A stretch of DNA of 64,000 nucleotides from HXMU1420-2 sp017643305 (GCA_965217135.1 OZ244249.1:2294001-2358000); one strand, 5' to 3'. Positions 1 to 8,707 are shown, numbered from the stretch's first letter. Notes: a model not told the origin generated them from the sequence alone. Made by a program: numbers and translations.

Positions 1-425
1 TACTGAACCGCGTGTTCCACACCTGGGCCCCTCACAAGGGCCCAATCCCTGGCCGCCGCGCGGGCGTTTTGATCTCTATGGAACAGGGTCAGTCGGTGGC
101 CTACGCACTGTGGAACCTCGAAGAGCGTGGGCGCATGTTCATCGGTGCGCAGAAAGACGTATACATGGGCATGATCATCGGTGAACACAGCCGCGACAAC
201 GATCTGGAAGTGAACCCGCTCAAGGGCAAGAAGCTGACCAACGTGCGGGCCTCCGGCAGCGATGAAGCGGTCCGCCTGACCACGCCGATCACACTCTCTC
301 TGGAAGAGGCGATTGCCTACATCGACAATGATGAACTGGTAGAGGTCACGCCCAACGCGATCCGCTTGCGCAAACGGCATCTGGACCCGCATGAACGCAA
401 ACGCGCGTCCAAGGCGGCCTCCTGA
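1..425 (+). CDS. typA: TypA/BipA ribosome-associated GTPase, C-terminal part (5' end outside window)
   Basis: The reading frame is open from the first base and ends at TGA 423-425, giving about 140 residues. They match the C-terminal part of TypA/BipA: an LNRVFHTW stretch, then GRRAGVLISMEQG, GMIIGEHSRDNDLEVN and the final LRKRHLDPHERKR. TypA is a translational GTPase related to EF-G that binds 70S ribosomes and supports growth under stress. The G domain lies upstream of the window, so GTPase motifs cannot be seen. The GTG at 12 is an internal valine, not a start. A bidirectional hairpin follows the gene. Confidence 0.95.
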   Translation, partial: LNRVFHTWAPHKGPIPGRRAGVLISMEQGQSVAYALWNLEERGRMFIGAQKDVYMGMIIGEHSRDNDLEVNPLKGKKLTNVRASGSDEAVRLTTPITLSLEEAIAYIDNDELVEVTPNAIRLRKRHLDPHERKRASKAAS

Positions 426-427
426 CC

Positions 428-482
428 CGCCTCTTTGTCTTTGCCCAAATACTCAGGGGGTGTAGGGGCAGCGCCCCCACTC
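428..482 (-). repeat. Short GC-rich intergenic element with TATTT core
   Basis: Read on the minus strand this is a GC-rich block with a GGGGGCGCTGCCCC palindrome-like half, then CCCCCTGAGTATTTGGGC and an A-rich GACAAAGA tail. Related arrangements occur at about 3270-3330 and inside the gene at 5380-7086. From memory, elements of this design are common between genes in Rhodobacterales. The relation between copies is by eye only. Confidence 0.4.
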
Positions 483-494
483 GTTCTCAAAAGC

Positions 495-524
495 AAAAAG
501 CCCCCGGTTTCCCGAGGGCTTTTT
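495..524. terminator. Bidirectional intrinsic terminator between typA and tRNA-Asp
   Basis: A 9-bp stem (499-507 with 512-520) closes a 4-nt loop. A T run follows on the plus strand (520-524) and an A run precedes it (495-499), which reads as a U tract on the minus strand. The one imperfect position is a G-U pair in the minus-strand RNA, so the structure suits the tRNA transcript best while also serving typA. Confidence 0.8.
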
Positions 525-530
525 GAAAAG

Positions 531-607
531 TGGCGCGGTTGACGGGGCTCGAACCCGCGACCCCCGGCGTGACAGGCCGGTACTCTAACCAGCTGAGCTA
601 CAACCGC
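531..607 (-). tRNA. tRNA-Asp (GTC)
   Basis: The minus strand folds as a complete 77-nt tRNA with encoded CCA. Acceptor GCGGTTG pairs with CAACCGC, the D arm contains AGCTCAGCTGGTTAGAG, the anticodon stem CCGGC/GCCGG closes the loop CTGTCAC, and the T arm contains GGTTCGAGCC. The anticodon is GTC, aspartate. A terminator lies directly downstream. Confidence 0.97.
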
Positions 608-741
608 GTGAGGGGCGGAATAGGCCAAGTCGTGAGGGCCGTCAACGGCTATTTGCACGCGTCCGCCGCAAGCGATTTGTCAACAAATCGCACGCAAGTC
701 ATCAATAACTTGCAACCAATCCGTCGACGAATTGCCGGGCT

Positions 742-2583
742 TCAAACTGATTGTGCCGCTTCCAGCTTTTCCACTGCCGCCATCCACAGCTCCTCAGCCC
801 GTTCCAGGCCTTCTTCCACCTCAGCGAATTTGCGTTGCCACACGTCCAGATCGGCGGCGCGTTCTGGCGCGTAGAGCTCCGGATCGGCCAGCTTCTCGCC
901 TAGCTTGCCGTGCATCTCGGTCAGCTTTTCAATCCGTGTCTCGCCCTTGCGCACATCCGCCTGCAGGGCCTGCAACATGTCACGCGACGGTTTCTTTGGC
1001 TTCGGTTTCTCCGTCTTGGCGGGCATGGGATCGCGCCCCAGCAGCAACCCGCGGTAGCTTTCCAGATCCCCGTTATAGGGCCGAACCGTCCCATCTGAAA
1101 CCAGCCACAAGCGGTCTGCCACGAGGCTCAGCAAGTGCATGTCATGGCTGACCAGAATGACCGCGCCGGAATAGGCGGTCAACGCCTCAACCAGCGCTTC
1201 GCGGCTTTCAATGTCGAGATGGTTGGTGGGTTCGTCCAGAATCAGCATATGCGGCGCATCGATCGTCGCAATCAGCAGCGAAAGCCGCGCCTTTTGCCCA
1301 CCCGACAGGCGCCCGACCACTGTTTCTACCTGTGCTGCCCCCAACCCGAACCCGGCCAGCCTGGAGCGGTGACGCGCCGGCGCCTCATCGGGCCGCAGGC
1401 GGCGCAGATGATCCAGCGGAGTTTCATCTACGTAAAGCTCATCGACCTGATGTTGCGCAAAATAGCCCACCCGCAGCTTGCCGGACCGTACGGTTTTGCC
1501 GGCCATCAGGGGAAGACGTTCGCTCAGAAGCTTGGACAGGGTCGACTTGCCCTGCCCGTTCTTACCAAGCAGCGCGATCCGGTCATCCTGGTCGATACGC
1601 AGGTTCAACCGCCGGAGCACCGGGATGTCACCATAGCCCGTCTCGCCGCCTTCAATCTGGATTATGGGTGGCGACATTTCCTCGGGTTCCGGGAACGTAA
1701 AGGCGCGCAGGGCGGCTTCCTGAGGGCTGGTGATGGGCTGCATACGTGACAGGGCCTTCAGCCGCGACTGCGCCTGTTTCGCCTTGTCCGCCTTGTAGCG
1801 AAACCGATCCACGTAGGATTGCAGATGTGCTCGGCGGGCTTCCTGTTTCTTGGCCATGGCGGCGGCAACGGCCAACCGTTCGGCCCGCTGGCGTGCGAAC
1901 TGGTCATAGGGGCCCTGATAAAAGCTGAGCTTGCGATCCTCCAGATGCAGGATCGCCCCGACCGCCCGGTTCAGGAGCCCCCGGTCGTGGCTGATGATGA
2001 TCACCGTGTGCGGGTATTTTGCGAGGTAGCTTTCCAGCCACAAGGCGCCTTCGAGGTCCAGATAGTTCGTCGGTTCGTCCAGCAACAGCAGATCGGGTTG
2101 CGCGAAGAGCACCGCCGCAAGCGCCACACGCATGCGCCATCCGCCGGAGAAATCACTGCAGGGTCGCGCCTGGTCGGCATCGTCAAACCCCAGGCCCTTG
2201 AGGATGGAGGCCGCCCGCGCCTCGGCCGACCAGGCATCGATATCGGCCAGCCGGGTCTGAATTTCCGCAATGCGCGCGGGGTCGTCTGTGTCTTCCGCCA
2301 TCAGGGCCGCACGTTCCGTATCCGCCGCCAGCACCGTGTCCAACAACGATGCATCAGACGCCGGGGCTTCCTGCGCCACGCCACCGATACGGGCACGTTT
2401 GGGCAAGGTGATACTGCCACCTTCCAATGCCAGCTCCCCCCGGATCAGGCGGAACAGAGTGGTTTTGCCCGTGCCATTGCGACCGACCAAACCAACCTTG
2501 TGGCCATCCGGGATGGTGGCCGTCGCGCCTTCGAACAAGGGGCGGCCTTCTACCGAATAATCTATGTCATCGATCCGCAGCAT
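742..2583 (-). CDS. ABC-F family ATPase (YheS/ABCF3-like)
   Basis: The 613-residue protein has two ABC ATPase domains and no membrane segments. Domain 1 (about 1-245) has Walker A GRNGTGKTT near residue 35 and signature SGGWRMR. Domain 2 (about 310-525) has GKNGQGKST, signature SGGQKARLS and Walker B MLILDEPTNHLD. Between them is a charged linker with RYKADKAKQAQSR. The C-terminus (about 530-613) is a Lys/Glu-rich coiled coil. This is the layout of ABC-F proteins, soluble translation factors that act at the ribosomal E site. It is a housekeeping type rather than a clear antibiotic-resistance type. It is divergent from ndk; the 166-bp gap must hold both promoters. Confidence 0.93.
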   Translation of the reverse strand: MLRIDDIDYSVEGRPLFEGATATIPDGHKVGLVGRNGTGKTTLFRLIRGELALEGGSITLPKRARIGGVAQEAPASDASLLDTVLAADTERAALMAEDTDDPARIAEIQTRLADIDAWSAEARAASILKGLGFDDADQARPCSDFSGGWRMRVALAAVLFAQPDLLLLDEPTNYLDLEGALWLESYLAKYPHTVIIISHDRGLLNRAVGAILHLEDRKLSFYQGPYDQFARQRAERLAVAAAMAKKQEARRAHLQSYVDRFRYKADKAKQAQSRLKALSRMQPITSPQEAALRAFTFPEPEEMSPPIIQIEGGETGYGDIPVLRRLNLRIDQDDRIALLGKNGQGKSTLSKLLSERLPLMAGKTVRSGKLRVGYFAQHQVDELYVDETPLDHLRRLRPDEAPARHRSRLAGFGLGAAQVETVVGRLSGGQKARLSLLIATIDAPHMLILDEPTNHLDIESREALVEALTAYSGAVILVSHDMHLLSLVADRLWLVSDGTVRPYNGDLESYRGLLLGRDPMPAKTEKPKPKKPSRDMLQALQADVRKGETRIEKLTEMHGKLGEKLADPELYAPERAADLDVWQRKFAEVEEGLERAEELWMAAVEKLEAAQSV

Positions 2584-2749
2584 GCGCAGGCCCTAGCCGA
2601 TTTGCAGGAGCAACGAAAGCCGCTTGTCCTTTGCAGCCTGCGGCCGACGCAAAGGACCGTAATGCACCCTTTCCAAAGCGCAACCTGCATGCTACCGGGG
2701 CGCAGATTTAAATGGGGCGCAGGCCCGCCAGTCTTCAGGAGACCCGCCA

Positions 2750-3172
2750 ATGGCACTGGAACGTACGTTTTCCATCATCAAACCCGATGCAACCCGCCGC
2801 AACCTGACCGGCAAGATCAATGCCAAGTTCGAGGACGCCGGGCTGCGTATCGTGGCTCAGAAGCGCATCCATATGACCACGGCGCAGGCCGGTAAATTCT
2901 ACGAAGTGCATGCCGAGCGCCCGTTCTATAACGAACTGTGCGAATTCATGTCCTCCGCGCCGGTCGTGGTGCAGGTCCTAGAAGGCGAAGGTGCGATTTC
3001 CAAGAACCGCGAAATCATGGGCGCAACCAACCCGGCTGACGCGGCCCCAGGCACCATCCGCGCCGAATTCGCCGAATCGGTTGGCGAAAACTCCGTCCAT
3101 GGTTCCGATGCGCCGGAAACCGCAGCGGTTGAGATTGCGTATTTCTTCTCCGGTCTCGAACTGGTGGGATAA
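2750..3172 (+). CDS. ndk: Nucleoside diphosphate kinase
   Basis: At 140 residues it has the usual length. NDK transfers the gamma phosphate from ATP to other (d)NDPs through a phosphohistidine and balances cytosolic NTP and dNTP pools. The catalytic histidine lies in NSVHGSD near the C-terminus. TFSIIKPDATRRN at the N-terminus and GATNPADAAPGTIRA are family motifs of the nucleotide pocket. AGGAG lies just upstream of the ATG. The gene stands alone and ends in a strong terminator, so it is probably a single-gene transcript. Confidence 0.97.
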   Translation: MALERTFSIIKPDATRRNLTGKINAKFEDAGLRIVAQKRIHMTTAQAGKFYEVHAERPFYNELCEFMSSAPVVVQVLEGEGAISKNREIMGATNPADAAPGTIRAEFAESVGENSVHGSDAPETAAVEIAYFFSGLELVG

Positions 3173-3177
3173 GGTTT

Positions 3178-3234
3178 CGGATCGCATGCGCGATCCGACC
3201 AGCGCCCGGCCTGACGGCCGGGCGTTTTCTTTTT
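3178..3234 (+). terminator. Twin hairpins ending the ndk transcript
   Basis: Two perfect hairpins follow the stop codon. The first (3178-3185 with 3190-3197) is an 8-bp stem with loop ATGC and no T tract. The second (3203-3211 with 3216-3224) is a 9-bp GC stem with loop TGAC, followed by TTTTCTTTTT, and is the intrinsic terminator proper. Confidence 0.85.
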
Positions 3235-3269
3235 CCACAGCCGATTTCTTGTTGGCAATGTGGCGTGTG

Positions 3270-3330
3270 AGGGAGCTGCCCCCGAAGCACAGAAGCGATT
3301 GCCCCAAGGTATTTGAAAACAGAAGAAGGG
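3270..3330 (+). repeat. Probable degenerate copy of the TATTT-core GC-rich element
   Basis: The stretch holds GAGCTGCCCCCGAAG, then GCCCCAAGGTATTTGAAAAC and AGAAGAAGGG. The order (GC-rich block, TATTT core, A-rich tail with AGAAGAAG) is that of the element at 428-482. It sits between ndk and glnA and codes for nothing recognisable. Confidence 0.35.
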
Positions 3331-3373
3331 CGCTTGCACTGTATTGCAATCGTTTGGTTTCTGAATGAACCAC

Positions 3374-3406
3374 AAATAAAAACGGGCACCCAACTGGGTG
3401 CCCGTT
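3374..3406 (-). terminator. glnA terminator
   Basis: A 12-bp perfect inverted repeat (3381-3392 with 3395-3406) lies just past the glnA stop. On the minus strand it is followed by a U-rich run (complement of AAATAAAAA at 3374-3382). It ends the glnB-glnA transcript. Confidence 0.85.
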
Positions 3407-3428
3407 CCGGTTGTTCAAACTGCTTCGA

Positions 3429-4835
3429 TCAGCAGCTGTAGTACATCTGGTATTCGACCGGATGCGGCGTGTGTTCGTAGGCTTCAATCTCTTCCATCTT
3501 CAGCTCAACATAGCCGTCGATCTGGTCCTTGGTGAACACATCACCGGCCAGCAGGAAGTCGTGATCTTCGGCCAGGCAATCAATTGCCTCACGCAGGCTG
3601 CCGCAAACCGTCGGGATGCCCGCCAGCTCTTCTGCAGGCAGGTCGTACAGGTTCTTGTCCATCGCCTCGCCCGGATCGATCTTGTTCTTGATGCCGTCCA
3701 GGCCGGCCATCAGCAGGGCTGCAAAGCACAGATACGGGTTGGCCGACGGATCGGGGAAGCGGGCTTCAACACGCTTGGCTTTGGGCGATTCCGTCCACGG
3801 AATACGCACGCAGCCGGAGCGGTTACGGGCAGAGTAGGCGCGCAGAACCGGCGCTTCAAAGCCCGGGATCAGACGCTTGTAGGAGTTGGTGGACGGGTTG
3901 GTGAAGGCATTCAGCGTTTTCGCGTGCTTCAGGATGCCGCCGATAAACCAAAGTGCTTCGTCAGACAGATCAGCATATTTGTCACCTGCGAAGATCGGCT
4001 TGCCGTCTTTCCAGATCGACATGTTGCAGTGCATGCCGGTGCCGTTGTCGCCTGCAATCGGCTTCGGCATGAAGGTGGCCGACTTGCCGTAGGCATGGGC
4101 CACATTATGGATCACGTACTTGTACTTCTGCAGTTCGTCGCCTTGCTTGGTCAGGCTGTCAAAGATCAGGCCCAGCTCGTGCTGACAGGACGCCACTTCG
4201 TGGTGATGCTTGTCCACTTTCATGCCCAGACGCTTCATGGTGGACAGCATTTCTGAACGCAGATCCTGGCTTTCGTCCGTGGGGTTAACGGGGAAGTAGC
4301 CACCCTTGACGCCCGGACGATGGCCCATGTTGCCCATTTCGTACTCGGTATCGGTGTTCCAGGACGCATCGGTTGCATCAACTTCGTAAGATACCTTGTT
4401 GATGGAATTCGAAAAACGGACATCGTCGAACAGGAAGAATTCAGCTTCGGGGCCGAAAAACGCGACGTCGCCGATGCCGGAAGATTTCAGGTAGGCTTCG
4501 GCCTTTTCCGCGGTCCCACGCGGGTCACGCTCGTAAGGTTCGCCCGTGTCCGGTTCCACGACCGAGCAGTGCAGACAGATGGTCTTTTCCGCATAAAACG
4601 GATCGACATAGGCGCTACCGGTGTCCGGCATCAGTTTCATGTCGGAAGCTTCGATCGATTTCCAGCCAGCGATGGAGGAACCATCGAACATGAAGCCTTC
4701 TTCGAGAAAATCTTCGTCCACCTGATCGGACATGACCGTCACGTGCTGCAGCTTGCCGCGCGGGTCAGTGAAGCGGATATCGACATATGCCGCGTCTTCT
4801 TCCTTGATCAGCTGAAGAACTGCGTCCTTGCTCAT
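3429..4835 (-). CDS. glnA: Glutamine synthetase, type I
   Basis: At 468 residues it is full length for a dodecameric GSI. It makes glutamine from glutamate, ammonia and ATP in the cytoplasm. Visible motifs are FDGSSIAGW (beta-grasp domain), the catalytic GPEAEFFLFD, GYFPVNPTDESQDLR, the HHEVA metal region, NGTGMHCNMS and NRSGCVRIP. NLYDLPAEE near residue 398 holds the tyrosine adenylylated by GlnE, so activity should be controlled by nitrogen status. It follows glnB by about 35 bp in the same direction, a standard operon in which PII and its target cascade are made together. Confidence 0.98.
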   Translation of the reverse strand: MSKDAVLQLIKEEDAAYVDIRFTDPRGKLQHVTVMSDQVDEDFLEEGFMFDGSSIAGWKSIEASDMKLMPDTGSAYVDPFYAEKTICLHCSVVEPDTGEPYERDPRGTAEKAEAYLKSSGIGDVAFFGPEAEFFLFDDVRFSNSINKVSYEVDATDASWNTDTEYEMGNMGHRPGVKGGYFPVNPTDESQDLRSEMLSTMKRLGMKVDKHHHEVASCQHELGLIFDSLTKQGDELQKYKYVIHNVAHAYGKSATFMPKPIAGDNGTGMHCNMSIWKDGKPIFAGDKYADLSDEALWFIGGILKHAKTLNAFTNPSTNSYKRLIPGFEAPVLRAYSARNRSGCVRIPWTESPKAKRVEARFPDPSANPYLCFAALLMAGLDGIKNKIDPGEAMDKNLYDLPAEELAGIPTVCGSLREAIDCLAEDHDFLLAGDVFTKDQIDGYVELKMEEIEAYEHTPHPVEYQMYYSC

Positions 4836-4870
4836 ACTTTTGTCCCTTTTCTTTCGGAATTGATGGAATT

Positions 4871-5209
4871 TTAAAGAGCGTCCGAACCGGTTTCCCCGGT
4901 GCGGATGCGAATGGCCTGTTCGACTGATGACACAAAGATTTTGCCGTCGCCGATCTTGTCGGTCTTGGCCGCGCCAACGATGGCGTCAACGGCGGCTTCG
5001 ACCAGATCATCATCCAGGATGACTTCAATTTTTACCTTGGGCAGGAAATCCACGACGTACTCCGCGCCTCGGTAAAGTTCCGTATGCCCTTTTTGACGGC
5101 CAAAGCCTTTGACCTCGATCACGCTGAGCCCCTGAACGCCAACGTCCTGGAGCGCCTCTTTCACCTCGTCGAGCTTGAAAGGTTTGATGATCGCTTCGAT
5201 TTTTTTCAT
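4871..5209 (-). CDS. glnB: Nitrogen regulatory protein P-II
   Basis: I start at MKKIEAIIKPF (ATG at 5209) because the family begins there and AGGAGG lies just upstream; the open frame continues 20 codons further but these look non-coding. The 112-residue protein has the T-loop GHTELYRGAEY with Tyr51, the residue uridylylated by GlnD, and the two PII signatures. PII senses 2-oxoglutarate and ATP/ADP and controls GlnE, NtrB and other targets. The pairing with glnA favours GlnB over GlnK, which usually sits with amtB. Confidence 0.96.
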   Translation of the reverse strand: MKKIEAIIKPFKLDEVKEALQDVGVQGLSVIEVKGFGRQKGHTELYRGAEYVVDFLPKVKIEVILDDDLVEAAVDAIVGAAKTDKIGDGKIFVSSVEQAIRIRTGETGSDAL

Positions 5210-5379
5210 TGGAGGCCTCCTAACGCACCCAGTATTGCGCTCAGACCACTTCCCGATGAGGGCGTCCATGCGATAGGGTCAACGGACGCCTGTTGAGTTG
5301 AGACTGGGAAGCGTGCCGCGCAATATTTGTTCGCTTTGATTACTTTTTAGGCACAATTGAATCGTAGAGGGAAATCCTC

Positions 5380-7086
5380 ATGACAAAGCTGCTCACTGCG
5401 GCACAGATGCGGGCCGTTGAACAGGCCGCGATCGATAGCGGCCATGTGACCGGACTGGAGTTGATGGAACGCGCCGGGCTTGGGGTGATCGAGGCGATTT
5501 TCGAGGAATGGCCGGAGTTCGCCGTCCGTGGACGGGGGACCAGCCCTCCGGACCCCATGGAGAATTTGGACAAAGGTAAAGCCCTCAGAGCGCTTGTGTT
5601 GTGTGGACCTGGCAATAATGGGGGCGATGGTTTTGTGGTGGCGCGGCTTTTGAAAGCCAGTGGCTGGGCGGTGGCGGTCTATCTTTTGGGGGATCCGGCG
5701 CGATTGCCACCGGATGCGCGGATCAATTTTGAACGGTGGCAGGACTTGGAAGAGGTGCGCCAGTTCTCCGATGTGGAAGCGGCAGATCTGAGTTGCGTGG
5801 ATCTAACTATTGATGCCTTATTCGGAACCGGATTGACACGCCCCCTGCCCGACGATGTGCGGCGTATTCTGGCTTATCTTACCGTGCCGCCAAATGCGCA
5901 AACGCCGCGGCCGCGGCTTGTTGCGATCGATATCCTTTCCGGGTTTGACGCCGATAGCGGGCGCGAGCTGGGCGTATGCCATGACGATGACGCCTTGCAT
6001 GTCTGGCCCGCGCTGACGGTGACGTTTGAAACGGCGAAGATCGGACATCTGTTGGCCCCGCTTGCCGCGCGTCGCGCGTATTCGGCGCAGCCGCGCTTTG
6101 GTCAACGGGCGCTTGTGGTCAAGCCGATTGGCCTGGCCGCGCCTTTGGAGGGGCTGTCGCGCGCCGTGGATTTGGTGCAGGAGGTGGATCTTGTGCGGCC
6201 GAGATACGTTGAATTGTTGGGCGAAACATCGGTTAGCCTGAACCTCCTGGAGCTTGAGAAAGATCCGCTGGCGGGGGGGCACAAATTCAGCCACGGCCAC
6301 GCGCTCGTTCTAACCGGCTCGGCAGGTAAAACCGGGGCGGCAAGGTTGGCGGCCCGGGGGGCGCTGCGGATTGGCGCCGGGCTAGTGACATTGGGCGTAC
6401 CGGAGGCGGCGCATCTGGAAGTGGCCAGCCAGGTCACTGCGGTGATGCTGCAACAGATCGACGACGATGCCGGGTTGACGCAGCTTCTTGAGGATCGGCG
6501 GCTGAACGCGCTTTGCCTTGGGCCGGGCTTGGGTTTGACGGACGACAAAATGGCCCTCGTCGCTGCTGCGTTGCGCGCACGGCGCGCCACTGTTCTGGAT
6601 GCAGATGCCTTGACGCTTTTGGCCTCGCATTCGGAGCTTGCCGCGCTTTTGCACCCGGCTTGCGTGCTGACACCGCACATGGGCGAGTTCAGGCGCTTGT
6701 TTCCGGCCTTTGCGCGGAAACTGGACACCATACCGCAAACAGGTCCAGCCTATTCCAAGGTCGACGCCACGCGGGAGGCCGCGGCGCAACTGGGCTGTAC
6801 AGTGCTGTTAAAAGGGCCGGATACAGTGATTGCAGATCCCGATGGCCGGTGCAGCATCAATTCCGCCCATTACGACCGCGCTGCGCCTTGGTTGGCGACG
6901 GCTGGATCTGGCGATGTGCTGGCCGGGTTCGTCACCGGGCTGCTGGCGCGCGGGTTTGCGCCGATGCAGGCGGCGGAAACCGGCGCCTGGTTGCATGTGG
7001 AGTGCGCGCGGGGCTTTGGCCCCGGGCTGATTGCCGAGGATTTGCCAGAAGAGTTGCCAAAGGTGTTTCGCGCGTTGGGAGCCTAG
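5380..7086 (+). CDS. nnr: Bifunctional NAD(P)H-hydrate epimerase / ADP-dependent NAD(P)H-hydrate dehydratase
   Basis: The 568-residue protein repairs hydrated NADH and NADPH. The N-terminal YjeF epimerase domain (about 1-235) has LELMERAG, CGPGNNGGDGFVVARLL and DALFGTGL. The C-terminal ribokinase-like dehydratase (about 260-560) has HKFSHGHALVLTGS, LCLGPGLG, LLKGPDTVI and the ATP-site motif ATAGSGDVLAGFVTG. Residues 51-68 (GRGTSPPDPMENLDKGKA) interrupt the normal link between the first helix and the LVLCGPGNNGGDG strand and resemble a translated intergenic element. The gene is divergent from glnB across 170 bp. Confidence 0.94.
   Translation: MTKLLTAAQMRAVEQAAIDSGHVTGLELMERAGLGVIEAIFEEWPEFAVRGRGTSPPDPMENLDKGKALRALVLCGPGNNGGDGFVVARLLKASGWAVAVYLLGDPARLPPDARINFERWQDLEEVRQFSDVEAADLSCVDLTIDALFGTGLTRPLPDDVRRILAYLTVPPNAQTPRPRLVAIDILSGFDADSGRELGVCHDDDALHVWPALTVTFETAKIGHLLAPLAARRAYSAQPRFGQRALVVKPIGLAAPLEGLSRAVDLVQEVDLVRPRYVELLGETSVSLNLLELEKDPLAGGHKFSHGHALVLTGSAGKTGAARLAARGALRIGAGLVTLGVPEAAHLEVASQVTAVMLQQIDDDAGLTQLLEDRRLNALCLGPGLGLTDDKMALVAAALRARRATVLDADALTLLASHSELAALLHPACVLTPHMGEFRRLFPAFARKLDTIPQTGPAYSKVDATREAAAQLGCTVLLKGPDTVIADPDGRCSINSAHYDRAAPWLATAGSGDVLAGFVTGLLARGFAPMQAAETGAWLHVECARGFGPGLIAEDLPEELPKVFRALGA
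5535..5580 (+). repeat. Element-like insert inside the nnr coding sequence
   Basis: GGGACCAGCCCTCCGGACCC, then ATGGAGAATTTGGACAAAGG, follows the GC-rich block / AATTTGGACAAA layout seen (with TATTTGGGCAAAGACAAA) on the minus strand of 428-482. It keeps the reading frame and adds roughly 18 codons to nnr. Similarity is by eye. Confidence 0.4.
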
Positions 7087-7110
7087 TTGAAGATCTAGGC
7101 CCCTGCCCGC

Positions 7111-7665
7111 CTATTCCGCCGCGGTCGGCGTGTCCTGATCACCGTCTGGTGCCGCATCAGACGGAGTTTCGTCCTTGGGCGGCTTAGACGCGCGCGGTTT
7201 AAGGCTACTGGTTTTCTTGGGCTTGCTTTCCGGTGTTTCCACCAGACCTGCGTCACCGCCGGCAGCATCCACCTCGATCACGTCGGGCTGCGGCTGGTCC
7301 GCCGGATCAGAACTCTTGCCATTCGATTCGCGCTCCTGCCGTTCCGCACGCTCGCGGTCCCGTTCGGCCTGCCGTTCGCGGTTCTGGCGTTCCTGTTCCT
7401 CGCGCCGCGCTTCCTGTTCACGCTGTGCTTCGGACAGCAGCCGCAGGTAATGTTCTGCATGCTGCTGGAAGTTTTCGGTGGCCACACGGTCACCGCTCAG
7501 CTGCGCATCGCGGGCCAACTGGTTGTATTTGTCAATGATCTGCTGCGGTGTGCCGCGCACCTTGCCCTCGGGCCCGGAGCTGTCGAACACCCGGTTGACG
7601 ACGTTGCCGCCAGAGGGACGGTTGCGGTTGTTTTTCGACCGCGAACGTGACTTCGATGATCTCAT
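7111..7665 (-). CDS. DUF4167 domain protein
   Basis: The 184-residue protein has an Arg/Ser/Lys-rich N-terminus (MRSSKSRSRSKNNRNR), then NRVFDSSGPEGKVRGTPQQI and a helical YNQLARDAQLSGDRVATENF segment, the core of the DUF4167 family. It continues as a long Arg/Glu-rich coil (about 75-120) and a low-complexity Pro/Lys tail. No biochemical role is established. The basic N-terminus suggests RNA binding, which is inference. In alphaproteobacteria it commonly lies next to prmC-prfA, as here, so a link to translation is plausible. Confidence 0.85.
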   Translation of the reverse strand: MRSSKSRSRSKNNRNRPSGGNVVNRVFDSSGPEGKVRGTPQQIIDKYNQLARDAQLSGDRVATENFQQHAEHYLRLLSEAQREQEARREEQERQNRERQAERDRERAERQERESNGKSSDPADQPQPDVIEVDAAGGDAGLVETPESKPKKTSSLKPRASKPPKDETPSDAAPDGDQDTPTAAE

Positions 7666-7876
7666 TTACCTGGCTTCAGCCTTGTTTTTGCATGTCATCC
7701 AGTCCGTTTGTTGCCCTTTGTGCTGTCAGAAGCACTGGACCGTCGACTTGTTGGGCTTGTTACTAAAGGCGCACTGGCACTCCGGCGCCTAAGTAGTGGG
7801 CCGAGTAAACATGACGGTGGCTTGGAGACAAGACCTTTCCTGCAATTTTTGTGCTTTTTGTGGGGAAGTGATGCGT

Positions 7877-8707
7877 TCAGCCCGCCCGCGCCCGTACCAC
7901 CCGGTCGCGCCCATCCAGATCGGGCAGCACGGTGATGTCAACCAGGCCAGCGCTTTCCAGCAGGACGCAGACATCCGCCGCCTGATCGGGCCCGATTTCC
8001 AGCAGAAGCCGCCCATCGGACCGCATGACCGCCCCAACACCGGCAGCGATCTGGCGGTAGGCGGTCAATCCGTCATTGCCATCGGTCAGGGCCTGAAACG
8101 GTTCGTGGTCGCGCACCTCGGGTGCCAAGCCGTCGTACTCAGTGCGAGAGATATAGGGGGGGTTTGCGATCACCAGGTCGAACTGGTCCTCAATACCGGC
8201 AAACCAGTTCGACTGCAGAATACGTGCGCGCCGTTCAACTCGGTGCAGCACAGCGTTTGCGCTGGCCTGCAGACATGCCGCTTCAGAGATGTCCACGCCC
8301 AGCCCCGTCGCCTGTGGCCGTTCGGCCAGCAGGGTGACCAGAATGCAACCGGAACCGACACCCAGATCCAGCATGTGGTCAAAAGGTTCAGCCAAGGCTG
8401 CCTCAATCAGGGTTTCTGTTTCTGGTCTAGGATCAAGCACTTCACCGCTGACCTTAAACCTACGGCCGTAAAACTCCCGCTCCCCCACAAGTTGCGATAC
8501 GGGCACCCGGATGGACCGCAGTGCGATCAACTGGTCGAACCGGTCTTCGATATCTTCGGGCAGATCTTCGGGTGCGATCAACGTCACGCGTGACGCTTCA
8601 ATCCGCGCCGCATGCGCCAGCAGAACACGCGCATCCCGGGCCGGATCATCGACCCCTGCCGCCCGCAGCCGCGCGGTGGCGGCAACAAGAGCCTCAGCCG
8701 CCGTCAC
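7877..8707 (-). CDS. prmC: Peptide chain release factor N5-glutamine methyltransferase
   Basis: The 276-residue enzyme methylates the glutamine of the GGQ motif of RF1 and RF2 using SAM. The SAM fold shows LDLGVGSGCILVTLL (motif I), and the substrate-binding signature VIANPPYIS is present. The N-terminal helical domain precedes it. The start is GTG at 8707, in a GTGA overlap with the prfA stop, so translation is coupled to that of its substrate RF1. Confidence 0.97.
   Translation of the reverse strand: MTAAEALVAATARLRAAGVDDPARDARVLLAHAARIEASRVTLIAPEDLPEDIEDRFDQLIALRSIRVPVSQLVGEREFYGRRFKVSGEVLDPRPETETLIEAALAEPFDHMLDLGVGSGCILVTLLAERPQATGLGVDISEAACLQASANAVLHRVERRARILQSNWFAGIEDQFDLVIANPPYISRTEYDGLAPEVRDHEPFQALTDGNDGLTAYRQIAAGVGAVMRSDGRLLLEIGPDQAADVCVLLESAGLVDITVLPDLDGRDRVVRARAG

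Noticed and set aside
742..2583. ABC-F gene as an antibiotic-resistance determinant
   Set aside because: Layout and location fit a housekeeping YheS/ABCF3-like factor; no resistance context.
1819..2895. Long plus-strand frame opposite the ABC-F gene
   Set aside because: Its codons mirror a well-supported ATPase on the other strand, as expected for GC-rich DNA.
5261..5290. Inverted repeat GGCGTCC/GGACGCC upstream of glnB as an NtrC site
   Set aside because: Does not match the NtrC consensus, and arms are short with a 16-bp gap.
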